This document shows positions 25,833 through 52,109 of a stretch of 64,000 nucleotides of DNA, in pieces. This DNA comes from Hydractinia symbiolongicarpus (taxonomy: Eukaryota > Cnidaria > Hydrozoa > Anthoathecata > Hydractiniidae). The notes below the pieces were generated by a model, which was given only the letters and a program-made list of their open reading frames with translations, searched no databases and was not told where the DNA came from. How positions within the stretch are numbered: position 1 is the stretch's first letter; every line of letters starts with the position of its first letter. Where the stretch lies: contig NC_079876.1 of the NCBI RefSeq assembly GCF_029227915.1, positions 26,323,828 to 26,387,827 of the forward strand. Direction: 5' to 3'. A program made the position numbers and the translations under genes.

Positions 25833-28090
25833 CTACAAACAAATATATTAAAATTAATATTAATTCAACAATTTTACTTACTGCTTTTATATTTAAAAGT
25901 TTATTTATCGATAAGTGCTACATCTTGCTTTTCGCCAGCGATATTGCCAAGTTTTTTTTGGATAAAATGATCTCTAATTAAAAAGGATTGATAAAACAGT
26001 AAGGGATTCCCTTCACTGTTGTATGAAGGCCAACTTTTTTGTAAAATATCTATGTCAAATATATATACCAAATTACTGTCTGTAGCTATAAAATGACTAT
26101 GTACAAACTTTCAAATATTGATGGCCTTATCAATGCTCACAAAGCACAAAGTTAACATGCCCGTACACAGTATTCATGTTGTTATTTAAAAACACTTTGG
26201 ATTAACTCTTGCGAGAGTGTTGTTAGCATAATCATACAGTGACAAGATATTTTCAAGGAATTACACATTAAAATAAAAAAATAACTTCTCCAACATCCTG
26301 CAATGGGAAAGAGCATGATAGAGCAAGACATAAACACAATAGGTCAAAGATAAAAAAAGGGGGAAATGCATGATTTGTTGAAAATGTAAAAAAGTGTCCA
26401 ATCCATCAAATTAACCTAATTAATTAAGTTGTTTCTGTTTACAAATACATGTAAGTATTCATTGTACATCAATTGTAACTTGTCACTGTTATTTCCTACA
26501 TTTACTTATTTATTGAAAGGCTTACAATTATCTAAATAATAATGTGTCTTTGTTAACTTGTCAGAGATAGGTGTTTTTAAAACAATTAAAATTAAATTAG
26601 CCTCCACAGAGAAGCAGGAAAAAAACAAATTAAAATAAATTAAATATGCATAATACAACCTATCCATACTGATTTATTGGATAAATTACGATAGAGGTAT
26701 CAATTATACCACAAGAGACGTATTTCAGTTTAAAAAAATCCATTCCTTCTGCCTTTTACAGTAATTACAATGTTAATTAACTGTATGGCTTATGAAAAAT
26801 ATCCTTATCAGTAAAAATAGATATGATACATGCTTTTACTAAAGGCAACAAAAACAAGGACTAAACGTAAGAGATGTTTGTAATTGGTTTTTACCAATCC
26901 AGAATTAATCCAGAAACTGTTTAGAGGAATAGTTGGGATTCAATGAAAAAGTAAGCATTTCTTTTATGGACAAGTATATAACTTTAAATTTTTGGTTGAC
27001 TCTTTACCATTATTCTATGCAGTCAACAGTAAAATAAAATTCTCATTTTTCTATATTCTATACTCAGTTTTCAGTTCAAATGGTATCAATGGTAATCATT
27101 GATATGGTTTTGTCAGTTATCTCATGGATCCTTTGGTTTTGCATGTGACATGGTTTAGTGTCTTGTATCTGTTATCATTCCCATCTATAAATCTTTTGGT
27201 CAAAATTGAAATCTTGTGATGTAATATTGAAAATATATGGAAATCCGTTAATACTCCCACCACTTTAAACTTGCCTTGAATCTACTTTCTACTAGTCAAA
27301 TCAATATGTTTAAAGTGTTTTTGAATCTTATGCTAATTTTTTAACAAGCTTTAATGAGAAGTGGGCATGAATTTAATAATCCTAATAAAACAGATTATAA
27401 TTAAAAGATTAAGAGATTAACTACAAACAATAGATTTATACTTGTTCCATGCCAAGTCTAAAATTAGACAAAGTTTTGTTTGAGGAAAATATAGTAAAAA
27501 TGAACACAAGACAAAAAATGAAGAAATTTACAGTAAATTTTTAAAATTATACCTTACCTGTTATCAGTCATTTTAATAATTTTTAAACAATCCACGACAA
27601 ATTTTAAACAAATTTTTAGGAGAAAAATAAAAGAAATAAAATAAAAAAAGGAAGTTAAAAAATAAATGTTTCCAAAACTCACATTAACTTGTGACTTGAG
27701 ATTTGAATTTAAAAAATATACACTGAAAAAACAAATTTTCTTACAAACACACGTAAAGTATTATTTCATTGAAGAATTTTTTATCAACAAAAACAAAATG
27801 AAGTTTTATTCTAAATTCTTCTTTACTAGATTTTTGTTTCTATTTAAATTTAGTTTGTACATACTTCCTCGTTATTCAAAGAAAAGTGCTCAAACTTCAG
27901 GATTATGATATGAATGTATGGTATAATATCAAGTTTGCATTTACTTAAAACTAACCGTAAGACTAAAGGAAAAATTTATTCTTAAGTTGTCAATAAAAAA
28001 GCTAGGTGTGTGACACATCACACACACCAAAATTGTTTCTATAGTGTCTCGAATTTTTAATTCTTATGAATAGTTGGTTGGTTTTCACAG
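25833..28090. other. AT-rich region upstream of the SLC35D-type gene; no gene recognised
   Basis: This holds the promoter side or a 5' intron of the minus-strand SLC35D-type gene. I see short AT-rich frames only, with no domain, tRNA or clear repeat. A short inverted repeat, GGTGTGTGA/TCACACACACC, sits near 28005-28028 just before the LINE. Confidence 0.5.
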
Positions 28091-28099
28091 GTGCGAATT

Positions 28100-30754
28100 A
28101 GACCTGAAAACACCGACCCTAATTTTGTTTCATGCAAGCCTCGAGAATAATCAGTAACAATCAGTAAGAGTAACAATGTGGTGAAGGGTCTTTGTGGTGA
28201 AGGGTCTCTTTAAGAGACAAGAGAGGAGTTGAACGTCCTCCACCATACCTTAGTTTAAAGGGGCGATTGTGGAAGTCCCATGAAATGCCACATAGTGATG
28301 GTGTTACTTTAAAAAACACCCAGTCCGGTCTGTGAACAGTTGGCGCTAGGAAGGGCATCCAGCTGTAAAACAATGCCAAAACTCTTTATTAATGGCCGTA
28401 AGAATATTTGATCAGACAAACTGCGTAAACAGGGCTGGAACTCTAAGGAGTGAAGGTGTTGCGCACGGTAAGACAGATGTCAGGTTTGAGCATCGTTAGA
28501 CCGTTACCCAGCTATCACATCACAAGATAGATAACACTAGGTTGAGGATGGCTAGTGTAAATGTTGGTAAGAGGTAGAGCAGGTGAAGTAGTTAAAATGT
28601 TAGAACGTAGATCTGTTGATATGTGTTGTGTTCAGGAATTTAGGTGGAGAGGAGCTTCAGTGAGATTTGTGGAAGGTAGGAGGGCAAGGTATAAGCTTTT
28701 TTGGATTGGTAATAGTGATGGATATGGAGGAGTTGGCATATTCGTTGCAGAGAAGTGGGTAGAAAAAGTAATAGATGTTATGCGTGTTAATAGTGGTATT
28801 ATAGTGATAAAGTTTTTGATAGGTAATAGGATTGTCACTTTTCTGGCAGTTTATGCTCCACAATGTGGACTCAGTGAGGAAGATAAAGATAAGTTTTATG
28901 ATGAGTTAATAGCAGTCACATCAAAGTTTGGAGACACTGAACTTGTCATGGTGGGCGGCGACTTTAATGGTCATGTTGGGAAGTCATCTGAAGGTTATAG
29001 AGGTGTGCATGGAGGCTATGGATTTGGGAGCAGAAATAAGGAAGGGGAGAGATTGCTTGAGTTTGGAATGGCAATGGACATGGTGGTTTGCAACACATCA
29101 TTCGGTAAGAGACAGAGTAGGCCGATAACATATGAGAACAGAATGGGTAATGGAGGCTATTAGGAAATTGAAGATTGGCAAGGCTGCAGGAGTATCAGGT
29201 ATTGTTGCAGAGATGGTAAAAGCATCTGGATATATTGGAGTTGAGCTTATTACAAGTCTTGCTAACCAGATTATAAAGGATGGTGCTATTCCGAATGAGT
29301 GGCAGGGGAGTGTAATAGTGAATTGTTTCAAGGGCAAGGGTGATGCATTAGAAAGGGGTAACTACAGAGGTTTGAAATTGGTTGATCAAGTAATGAAAGT
29401 TATTGAATGTGTGATTGATAAGTTACTTAGAGAAAGAATTGATACGGATAAGATGCAATTTGGTTTTGTTCCAGGGCATGGCACTACAGATGCAATATTT
29501 TTACTCAGACAGCTTCAGGAAAAGTATTTAGGAAAGAGAAAGAATCTCTATTTCGCCTTTGTAGATTTAGAGAAAGCTTTTGATAGAGTGCCACGTAAAG
29601 TTATTTGGTGGGCTATGAGAAAATTAGGTGTGGATGAGTGGCTAGTTACGATGGTAATAAGGATAGTGTAAATGTTGGTGTACATCAGGGTTCTGTACTT
29701 AGTCCTTTGTTGTTTATTCTAGTCTTAGAAGCGCTGTCGATGGAGTTCAGAACAGGTTGCCCATGGGAGTTATTGTATGCAGATGATTTGGTTCTCATAG
29801 CAGAGTCGATGGAAGAATTAGTTGAAAAGTTTGAGAAGTGAAAGAAAGGACTAGAAGAAAAAGGGCTGAAGGTAAACACAGCAAAGTCTAAAGTCATGAT
29901 AAGTAGCATTGCAGCCAAGTGTGACCTTGTAGTTGGAAAGTGGCCTTGTGGAGTTTGCAGGAAAGGGGTTGGTAGTAACTCAATTTTTTGTCAGACCTGC
30001 AAGCATTGGGTACATAAGAAGTGCAGTAGTATTAGTGGAAGGTTAAGAGCTGGCATACAGTTTGTATGCAAGCGTTGCAAAGGTGAGATTATAGAGAATG
30101 AAGTATTTCCAGCTTTAATGATGTACAACAGTGGCTCGTTAGAGATAGTTAAGAACTTCTGTTACTTAGGTGATATGTTGGGCAGTGAAGGGGGTGTTGG
30201 AAGAAGTGTTACTTGCAGGATAGGTTCTGCTTGGAAAAAGTTTAGAGAGTTACTTCCTTTATTGACTAGCAGAGTCCTGTCAATTGAGGTAAAAGGTAGG
30301 TTGTATGAGGCCTGTGTAAGAAGTGTTATGTTGTACGTTAGTGAGACATGGGCAGTGAAGCAGGAAGATCTTGACCGTTTAGAAAGGAATGATATGAGAA
30401 TGGTTAGGTGGATATGTAATGCCAGTCTGAGAGACAGAAAGAGTTCAAATGAGCTAAGAAGCAGGCTAAGTCTCTGTAGAATTAAAGATGTTATCCAGAT
30501 AAGAAGATTGAATTGGCTGGGGCACTTGGAAAGAATGGAGGAGGATAATTGGGTAAGAAAGTGTAGAGACTTGATAGTTCCTGGGGCAAAGCCCAGAGGC
30601 AGACCGAGAAAGACTTGGCAGGAGGTTATAAGGACAGACTTGATAGAGAGGAAGTTGAGTTTAGATCTAACACAGTCTAGATCAGATTGGAAGAGGGTCA
30701 TTAATATACCCTGTCCAACCCATGCTAGCATGGAAAACGGACGTTAAGCCGAGA

Positions 30755-30793
<39 letters not shown>
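28100..30793 (+). mobile_element. Non-LTR retrotransposon (LINE), copy 1, internally deleted
   Basis: A probable untranslated leader (about 28100-28550) precedes an apurinic-type endonuclease fragment with CCVQEFRWRG, VYAPQCG and GGDFNGHVGKS (28561-29140). Reverse transcriptase follows: GIVAEMVKASG, KGKGDALERGNYRGLKLVDQ, MQFGFVPGHGTTDAIF, FVDLEKAFDRVPRK, GVHQGSVLSPLLF and LLYADDLVLIAES. Then comes a Cys4-His-Cys3 PHD-like finger (CGVC...CQTC...HWVHKKC...CKRC, about 29945-30080), then RRLNWLGHLERM and a stop at 30745. The 3' end is (GAT)n. Deletions remove the end of the endonuclease plus the start of RT near 29140, and about 20 residues near 29668; a TGA lies at 29839. The start is also shifted. 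It is a dead copy of a family common in marine invertebrate genomes. Confidence 0.9.
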
Positions 30794-31866
30794 TACAGTC
30801 TATGTACAGCAATGCTAGAAGTCGTGTCAGGATTAACAATTCACTTAGTGATGAATTTAGTGTATATGTTGGTGTACATCATGGTTCTGTACTTAGACCT
30901 TTGTTGTTTGTTCTAGTCTTAGAAGCGCTGTCAATGGAGTTCAGAACAGGTTGTCCATGGGAGTTATTGTATGCAGATGATTTGGTTCTCATAGCAGAGT
31001 CGATGGAAGAATTAGTTGAAAAGTTTGAGAGGTGGAAGAAAGGATTAGAAGAGAAAGGGCTAAAGGTAAACACAGCAAAGTCTAAAGTCATGATTAGTAG
31101 CATTGCAGCCAAGTGTGACCTTGTAGTTGGAAAGTGCTATTGTGGAGTTTGCAGGAAAGGAGTTTGTAGGAACTCAATTTTTTGTCCAACTTGCAAGCAT
31201 TGGGTACATAAGAAGTGCAGTAGTATTGGTGGAAGGTTAAGAGCTAACATTCAGTTTGTATGCAAGCGTTGCAAAGGTGAGATTATAGAGAATGAAGTAT
31301 TTCCAGCTTTAATGATGTACAACAGTGGCTCGTTAGAGATAGTTGAGAACTTCTGTTACTTAGGTGATATGTTGGGCAGTGAAGGGGGTGTTGGAAGAAG
31401 TGTTACTTGCAGGTTAGGTTCTGCTTGGAAAAAGTTCAGAGAGTTACTTCCTTTGTTGACTAGCAGAGTCCTGTCAATTGAGGTAAAAGGTAGGTTGTAT
31501 GAGGCCTGTGTAAGAAGTGTTATGTTGTACGGTAGTGAGACATGGGCAGAGAAGCAGGAAGATCTTGCCTGTTTAGAAAGGAATGATATGAGAATGGTTA
31601 GGTGGATGTGTAATGCCAGTCTGAGAGACAGAAAGAATTCAGATGAGCTAAGAAGCAGGCTAAGTCTTAAAGAATTAAAGATGTTATCCATATAAGAAGA
31701 TTGAATTGGCTGGGGCACTTGGAAAGAATGGAGGAGGATAATTGGGTAAGAAAGTGTAGAGACTTGATAGTTCCTGGGGCAAAACCCAGAGGCAGACCGA
31801 GAAAGACTTGGCAGGAGGTTATAAGGACAGACTTGATACAGAGGAAGTTGAGTTTAGATCTAACAC
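30794..31866 (+). mobile_element. LINE copy 2, 5'-truncated, interrupted near its 3' end
   Basis: It opens abruptly at MYSNARSRVRINNSLSDEF, directly after the (GAT)n tail of copy 1. It then follows copy 1 closely through GVHHGSVLRPLLF, LLYADDLVLIAES, the PHD-like finger and the C-terminal region. A frameshift near 31670 ends the frame early. Its last ~90 bases are displaced to 32308-32404 by a 441-bp insertion. It has no endonuclease and only part of RT, so it is inactive. Confidence 0.88.
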
Positions 31867-32307
31867 TAGTCTAGTAAACTAAACTCATCATTTTTCCCTT
31901 TTTGATATTTTTGATAGAGAAGAGAAAAAAAAATATTTACCACAGCTTCTAATTGTTTGGGTTTAATTGAAAAAGAAAGTGGAACTAAAATGTTTGAGAT
32001 GACTTTTGAAACATCCGAAATAGTCGCCATGTTCAATGAAATAAATTAAATCCATAATTTTAATCATCAGCCTCACTATAATATAATTAAAAGGGTGTAG
32101 CTTTCTTTATTAGTTTAGTTGATACGGCCATGGATCAACAAAATTGTTGCGCAACTGCCTGCAAAAATTAGCCAATCAGAAAGTAGCAGTTGCATTCCTA
32201 CGGTAGGTTAGTCCTGTCTCTCTTTTCAGCGATAGCGCGCTAAAAAAAGCAGGGTTAAAAAAGCAGGACAGCGCGAGAGCAGAAAAGAGAGACAGGTATC
32301 CTGTCTA
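31867..32307. mobile_element. 441-bp insertion in LINE copy 2 with a 9-bp target duplication
   Basis: ATCTAACAC occurs on both sides (31858-31866 and 32308-32316), while the intact LINE has it once. The insert starts TAGTCTAG and ends CCTGTCTA; ends are weakly inverted (TAG.C). It holds a 15-bp inverted repeat, CCTGTCTCTCTTTTC (32213-32227) with GAAAAGAGAGACAGG (32282-32296), and a small GACAGG-TAT-CCTGTC hairpin at the right end. A 9-bp duplication suggests cut-and-paste integration by a nonautonomous DNA element. A Helitron-like origin was considered because of the terminal hairpin and CTAA. Confidence 0.7.
31941..32030 (-). other. Exon-like start inside the 441-bp insertion, possibly helicase-related
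   Basis: ATG at 32030 opens 30 codons (MATISDVSKVISNILV... to SIKPKQLEAV) ending at a GTAAAT donor-like site. The ending resembles the Q-motif side of RecQ-like helicases (KPKQLEAV is usually followed by a Walker A block), but no second exon is visible. It may be the first exon left in a deletion derivative of an autonomous element. The similarity is from memory and weak. Confidence 0.3.
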
Positions 32308-32404
32308 ATCTAACACAGTCTAGATCAGATTGGAAGAGGGTCATTAATATACCTTGTCCAACCCATGCTAGCATGGAAAACGGATGTTAAGCCGAGAATG
32401 ATAA
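32308..32404 (+). mobile_element. Displaced 3' end of LINE copy 2
   Basis: CTAACACAGTCTAGATCAGA through CCAACCCATGCTAGCATGG to GTTAAGCCGAGAATGAT is the LINE 3' end, continuing from 31866 after the insertion. Confidence 0.88.
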
Positions 32405-32559
32405 ATCATTTCGTTCACATTTTTAGTTAGAAATAAGAGGGAGGTAAATCCTCAGTTAAAAGTTCAAAACCGAAATAAATAAAATTGGGTGGGTTGACTC
32501 TGCTTTGAAAATATGTCAAAGTTTCAAGTAGACCCTACTCAACCATACTCTTCAGGAAC

Positions 32560-32725
32560 TAATTGTAAAGAGGGGGTGTAATAGAGAGGGGGGAATACCA
32601 AGGGAGGAATAATTTTGAAAAGATTATAAACAGGGGGTGGTAATAAATGGGACGATATGGATTTTTGTAGAAATCCATAAATTGGGGGTGTGTCATTAAT
32701 GGAAGGGGGCGGGGGATTTTGGTAA
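32560..32725. other. G-rich stretch with AATAAATGGG-like runs
   Basis: Repeated short runs such as AGAGGGGGTGTAATAGAG, AACAGGGGGTGGTAATAAAT and ATTGGGGGTGTGTCATTAAT resemble the G-rich end of the element at 32785-33060. It is probably a degraded relative. Confidence 0.4.
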
Positions 32726-32784
32726 GATTTGTTTTTCTTACGCTAATTTCCAACTATTATCTCAAGTAACAAATGTATTCGAAA

Positions 32785-33060
32785 TGTTGTGAATATGATA
32801 CCCTCGCATTGCAATAATAATCAAAAGAACATCTTTGTGTTTGTTTTTAACAAACATTGATTTAACACTGTTGTATAGACAAAAGTTTTATTAAAAGAGG
32901 TTGTTCCATTTTATTTTACCTGTAGAAAGTGATATTTTCTTTCAAAATCCTTAAACAGGAGGGGTTGCTAATAAACAGGAGGTTGGTATTTTGACAAAAA
33001 CTCCAAAACAGGAAATAAAAAGGAAATAAAAAATAAATGGAAATGGGTGGTGATTTTTTT
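32785..33060. repeat. Dispersed repeat, copy 1 (G-rich end)
   Basis: GTGAATATGATACCCTCGCA through TTAACAAACATTG, AAAGTGATATTTTCTTTCAA and CTTAAACAGG to AAATGGAAATGGGTGGTG matches 57549-57830 almost base for base apart from short indels. Confidence 0.85.
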
Positions 33061-33513
33061 TCAAAAATTTTAAAAAATGAGCGTCAGCATTTGGCCCTGC
33101 CGATGTAATTGCTGACTTAAAATACAAAGATACCGTAGTTGCATTGTTAAAAAAAATGCCGACATAGTTTTGTTGTGAAATTTTTAAATAACAATAATCT
33201 TGTTTTGTTTCAGCTACTCCCACTCCTTGCGACTACAAAATAATTACATTCCTTTTCTAGTAAGTTAGGCTATCATCAAATAAAATCATTCAGGCTACAG
33301 AAATAATGTGGTGCCATTCGATTTGTAATAATAATCGAAAAAAATGTATATATATCTTATTTAAAAGAAGTCCAGAAGTTCTTTCTCCCACACGACACAA
33401 CGGGCATTAAGTCAGCCCTGTCCTCGGTTTTGTGAGGAGAGATGTTCTGCGAGGACTTTAACAATTGGGTCTCCTGTAAAGTTTTGCTTCATGTTAAACT
33501 GTACCAATGACCT

Positions 33514-33622
33514 TAGATTTAACACAGTCTATATCAGATTGGAAGAGGGTCATTAATATACCCCTTCCAACCCATGCTAGCATGGAAAACGGACGTTAAG
33601 CCGAAAATGATGATGATGATGA
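33514..33622 (+). mobile_element. LINE 3'-end fragment
   Basis: Only the last ~109 bases of the LINE family at 28100-32404 are present, ending in CCATGCTAGCATGGAAAACG and (GAT)n. This is a typical severe 5' truncation. Confidence 0.88.
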
Positions 33623-33624
33623 GT

Positions 33625-35600
33625 GACAAGCATTTTTTAAAGCATGTCACCAGTGACTTCTACGATATACAACTTATTGATGCCCTAACCTAATGAAACA
33701 TAAAAAGCCAGTTGGCAATGAACTACTAACATTAATTTTTTTCCACATCATTTAAAACAAAAATGGTTTCACCGACATGTAAAAAAGTTTTCTTAGCACG
33801 TTTTGTATGTTCAACGTTACATGGAGAGTCGTCTATAATTCAACAATATGAAATGTTCGATTAGCTAGCTACCTTATTCAGCCTTATTTGACAATTTGCA
33901 GTTTATCCAGACTTTTTGTTTTATCCCTCAAAATATCTATCATTCCCTAACACATTATTTCATTATGCAACTGATTTTGCACACATTTCGTTTCGCAATA
34001 CAAATACTGACATTATACTTGTGTTATTACTTGGAAGTACAACAATTAACAGCGAAATTAATAAAAATGAAACTTTACCACGCAAAAATTCTATAAAACG
34101 TGCCTTTGTTTATCAGGAAGCCATATTGAATTCGTGTCCGTGAGCTCACAGACCTCACCTTGCGCAATTTGCGCAGCGAACTTCCCGGTTCGTCTGTGCG
34201 GATCTCCTTGGTGCGCGATTTGCATGAGGTTCAAAATTTTTTGTAGAGTTTATTAGACTGGAGCTACTTATAGTTTAAGGGGATCGAGGCTGAAATACTT
34301 CTTATTACTTTCCTGTCTCAATAATCTTTTAAAGCGCGAGAAATCAGTCGAATTGCTTTTTAGTAAGGGCCTCAAATGCCTTGTTGCACATGTGTTTCCA
34401 TTTAACTCCAGTCTCGTCCAGAGAGCTTCGTATGCTCTCTTTTGTGTGCGTGCGCTAGCCACACTTCAGAAAGCGAAAAAGAACCCTGGGGATGAGATTG
34501 CGTTAAACCCGTGACGCGGTGACCGCCACTTAGAACATTTTATGTTAGAACCGACCTTGGGCTACAGTGGTTTTACATCTACTGGAAATGTATATACGGA
34601 GGAAAATCCAAATTCCTTATTTTTGCAGTAATTTATTTTTGTTCTATGTCTTTAGTCACACTTTGCAGTATTAATGCGTTGATTTAAAATCCGGAAAAAA
34701 TAATTTTTTTTTACGCACTAGACTAGTAAAAGAGAGGAATTCTGGTCTTTTTTCACTTCGGGCTCAAAATTAAAGTTCAACAATAATAATAACAACATGT
34801 AAATTGATTTTGATATTTTTTAACAAAAAGTAAACCCACGGTAAATAATAAATTCCCAACTCCAAAACCAATACGTTCTTCGCTTTCTTATATTTGACGA
34901 GAAAAAAAGAGCTGGTCACAAAGGTGTTTGTAGACACAAAGTTGTCCTTCTCGAAGATAAAATGTGACCTTCAATGACAGAAGCTAGAAACACTGTCATA
35001 CTCACAAAATCGTCGATGTAATAATGCTAAAATACAACCTCTCCCAAAACGGAAACACGTGCGAAGAACACGGCAATTTCATATTAACATACAAAAAACA
35101 AATATAACAAGTGTAATATATAAAAATATATAAATATTGACAAATTCTGTACCACTGCCCTAAAACCTCAACGAAGAAGATATGTAAATCCTCACACTAC
35201 TTTAAAACCTATCCGATGGAGAAACAAATATTTATGCAACGTCATTCGTACTTTATTAACTCAGATGCTTAGATAAACTTCGTTTCCATGTTTCAAAAAA
35301 ATCTCAACGTCAAAATTCTAGTTCAATACCAACAGAAATAAATAAGCTTTTTATGCATGCAATGTAAAAAATTTATATTAATAAACCAAAAAAAAAATTA
35401 ACAAACATTTTAAAGTTACACTGACCATCGAGTGGAACAAAATTAATTGATACCTTTACAGTAAGTGGCATTCCACTACATTACCATTCTTTTCCAAGAG
35501 CCGTATACAACCAGCATCTCTTTCCACAAACTTTAGCGCTGCACCAATAGGGAAAATAAGAATCACACTATAAGTCGCTATCTTCACGACACCCACTCGC
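33625..35600. other. Intergenic region between the LINE nest and the SARA/endofin-type gene
   Basis: No gene is recognised. Part of it (34140-34500) is less AT-rich and includes CCCTGGGGATGAGATTG, similar to a motif at 12460, suggesting a degraded dispersed repeat. A candidate AATAAA for the SARA/endofin-type gene lies on the minus strand at 35252-35257. Confidence 0.5.
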
Positions 35601-35605
35601 TTTCA

Positions 35606-50193
<14,588 letters not shown>

Positions 50194-51632
50194 TTTTTTG
50201 TGTTATGTGCATATTATGTTTATCTAGAATACGCTTGTATTTTTTTCTAAACATACAATTGTATATATGTATATAATAATTACAACTTGACTTCAACAAG
50301 TAGAACTGGACACTTATCACTTACTTCAGGCAAGTCAGTAAGGTTTTTAAACTAGCAAATTTTATGCAATTTCAGTGTTTTCAATTCAATTCAGACTCAG
50401 CAATTGTCTGTGTGAGTGTGAAATTAGTATTATTAAAGCCTGTTTGTCAACAGCATTTTATGTCAGCAAATTGTCATTATGAAAAAAATTAAAGCAATAA
50501 AGGAAAAAAACTATATACTTCTTTATCAGAGAGAGGGAAATTGCCTACTTACACTCGTTTAAGCATAAAACTGTCTAGATTGTGCGATCATAACGATGTC
50601 AGCTAGCTCTTTAGCCTTACCAAAAACTTTTGTTTTGACAGAAAACAAAATCAACTCTTAAGACTTGTGTTATACACATTTACAAATATAAATTTTTAGC
50701 AAATATTATCAAATTGTATCTATGTACATTAGTTTATCAAAGAAAGATCATAATTTAACAAATCTGATAGAAATACACTGTAAAATCAGACCAAATTCGA
50801 AAAAATAATTGCAAAAAACTTATGTAAACACAATTATTAACGAAATTAAAACTACACAAGCAGAAGACTACCACAAAAGAAGTTTCAATACACAATGTAT
50901 ATACAATATGAGAAGTGTAAGCTAAATGTCAATTATATGTTAAGATTTTACCCTCTACCCTAAATCAAATCAAAAGATATTATATAACATGTAAAAACAC
51001 TCTCGCATGTTCCTGTAAATCGTGTAGCAACAAATCAGTTTAAAATATTTTCCGAAAATTTAGTATTTTATGATATAAAAATATTTAAATGTATGTGGAT
51101 TGACGTTCAGCTTACACATTTCTGTTTGTCAATCACCTCTAAATTTTCATCAATTACAATATGTATTTAAAGAACTAGTTGGTTACAATGGAAACCTGAT
51201 AACCGAAATTTTAAGATGCTAAAAAGTCAAATAAGAATATTATTTGCTTGAGTCCCTTATAAATTGAATGAAAAATGGTGAGGAAAACTGCAAGGTTTGA
51301 AAGGTAAACATTTTCATTCCATATTAGTCAGGTTAAAGTGGTTGTGTATGTTTAAGAAGACTTGTGTTATTTTATGGACGTCATTTTGGTACTTTTTTAA
51401 CTTTCAACAGAAATATTGCAAAAAGATAAATTTCACTTTACAAAGTGGGAAAGGAAACATGGTGGCAGATAAACATGAAAAGATCAAATGTTCTTAATAA
51501 AATGAGAACTTATATGATTTTTGAAAATAATATGTATATTATATAGTCTATCTACACAAATTAAATACATGACATTGTGTATCTGTTTATTGTTTAAACA
51601 AGTCAAAATTTTCAAAATTATTCCCTTTTATA
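50194..51632. other. Spacer between the SARA/endofin-type gene and the small upstream gene
   Basis: AT-rich, with no recognisable gene. It should hold the promoter and any 5' noncoding exon of the SARA/endofin-type gene. AATAAA for the small gene lies on the minus strand at 51586-51591. Confidence 0.5.
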
Positions 51633-52109
51633 CTAATTATACTCCCCTTTCTGTAAAGAATATTTTCTTTCTAATTTCCGTTGTAATTCATCCAATTTTT
51701 TCACGGCAGCCTCCTCATTATGTGATGTTCCCTGGTCAACTGCTGGTAAACTGTTTAAAATCAGATCCACATTTTGATCCATAATGGGTTCTTCTGTTAT
51801 TGTGTTATCAACAGGACTTGACATTTTAGTTGGCTCTGGAGAAGTTTTTTCCATTGACTCACGCCAATGCTTGATACGATCTAAATCATGAAATATAGCT
51901 TTGCGATTTATTGAAGATGTATCGTTTAAAACTTTAACACCATCTGCGATGTGAGTATACTTTGATAAATCATCGATATCTGTGCTTTCATCACCATATT
52001 TATCTTCAGTTTTTAGACTAGCTTGTTTTGCCAGTTTCAGACGTTCCTCATCTTTTTTAATGTTGTTTATATTAGCTTCAATCAACTTTTGGTCGGAATT
52101 CTCATTCAT
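51633..52109 (-). CDS. Small protein sharing its N-terminal motif with the neighbouring SARA/endofin-type protein
   Basis: A single 158-residue frame, starting MNENSDQKLIEAN and ending KYSLQKGEYN. An acceptor-like TTTTAG ten bases before the ATG suggests a 5' noncoding exon. Residues 48-83 (LSKYTHIADGVKVL, INRKAIFHDLDRIKHW) align with LSQFTLETEDGLQVL and INQRSILDDFNRLRKW of the SARA/endofin-type protein encoded immediately downstream, and both proteins begin MNEN. The C-terminal AAVKKLDELQRKLERKYSLQ could form a short coiled coil. There is no FYVE finger, signal peptide or membrane segment. AATAAA lies about 42 bases after the stop. Most likely a partial tandem duplicate that kept only the N-terminal part, or a separate gene sharing a short binding motif. 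Function unknown. Confidence 0.7.
   Translation of the reverse strand: MNENSDQKLIEANINNIKKDEERLKLAKQASLKTEDKYGDESTDIDDLSKYTHIADGVKVLNDTSSINRKAIFHDLDRIKHWRESMEKTSPEPTKMSSPVDNTITEEPIMDQNVDLILNSLPAVDQGTSHNEEAAVKKLDELQRKLERKYSLQKGEYN

Noticed and set aside
25674-32030. Joining the exon-like start at 31941-32030 to the SLC35D-type gene as its first exon
   Set aside because: The 31941 donor leaves phase 0, whereas the exon at 25674-25832 needs phase 2. The sequence also lies inside a mobile insertion within a LINE.
31867-32307. Helitron
   Set aside because: It has a hairpin near the right end and a CTAA end, but the 9-bp ATCTAACAC duplication on both sides is not expected for Helitrons.
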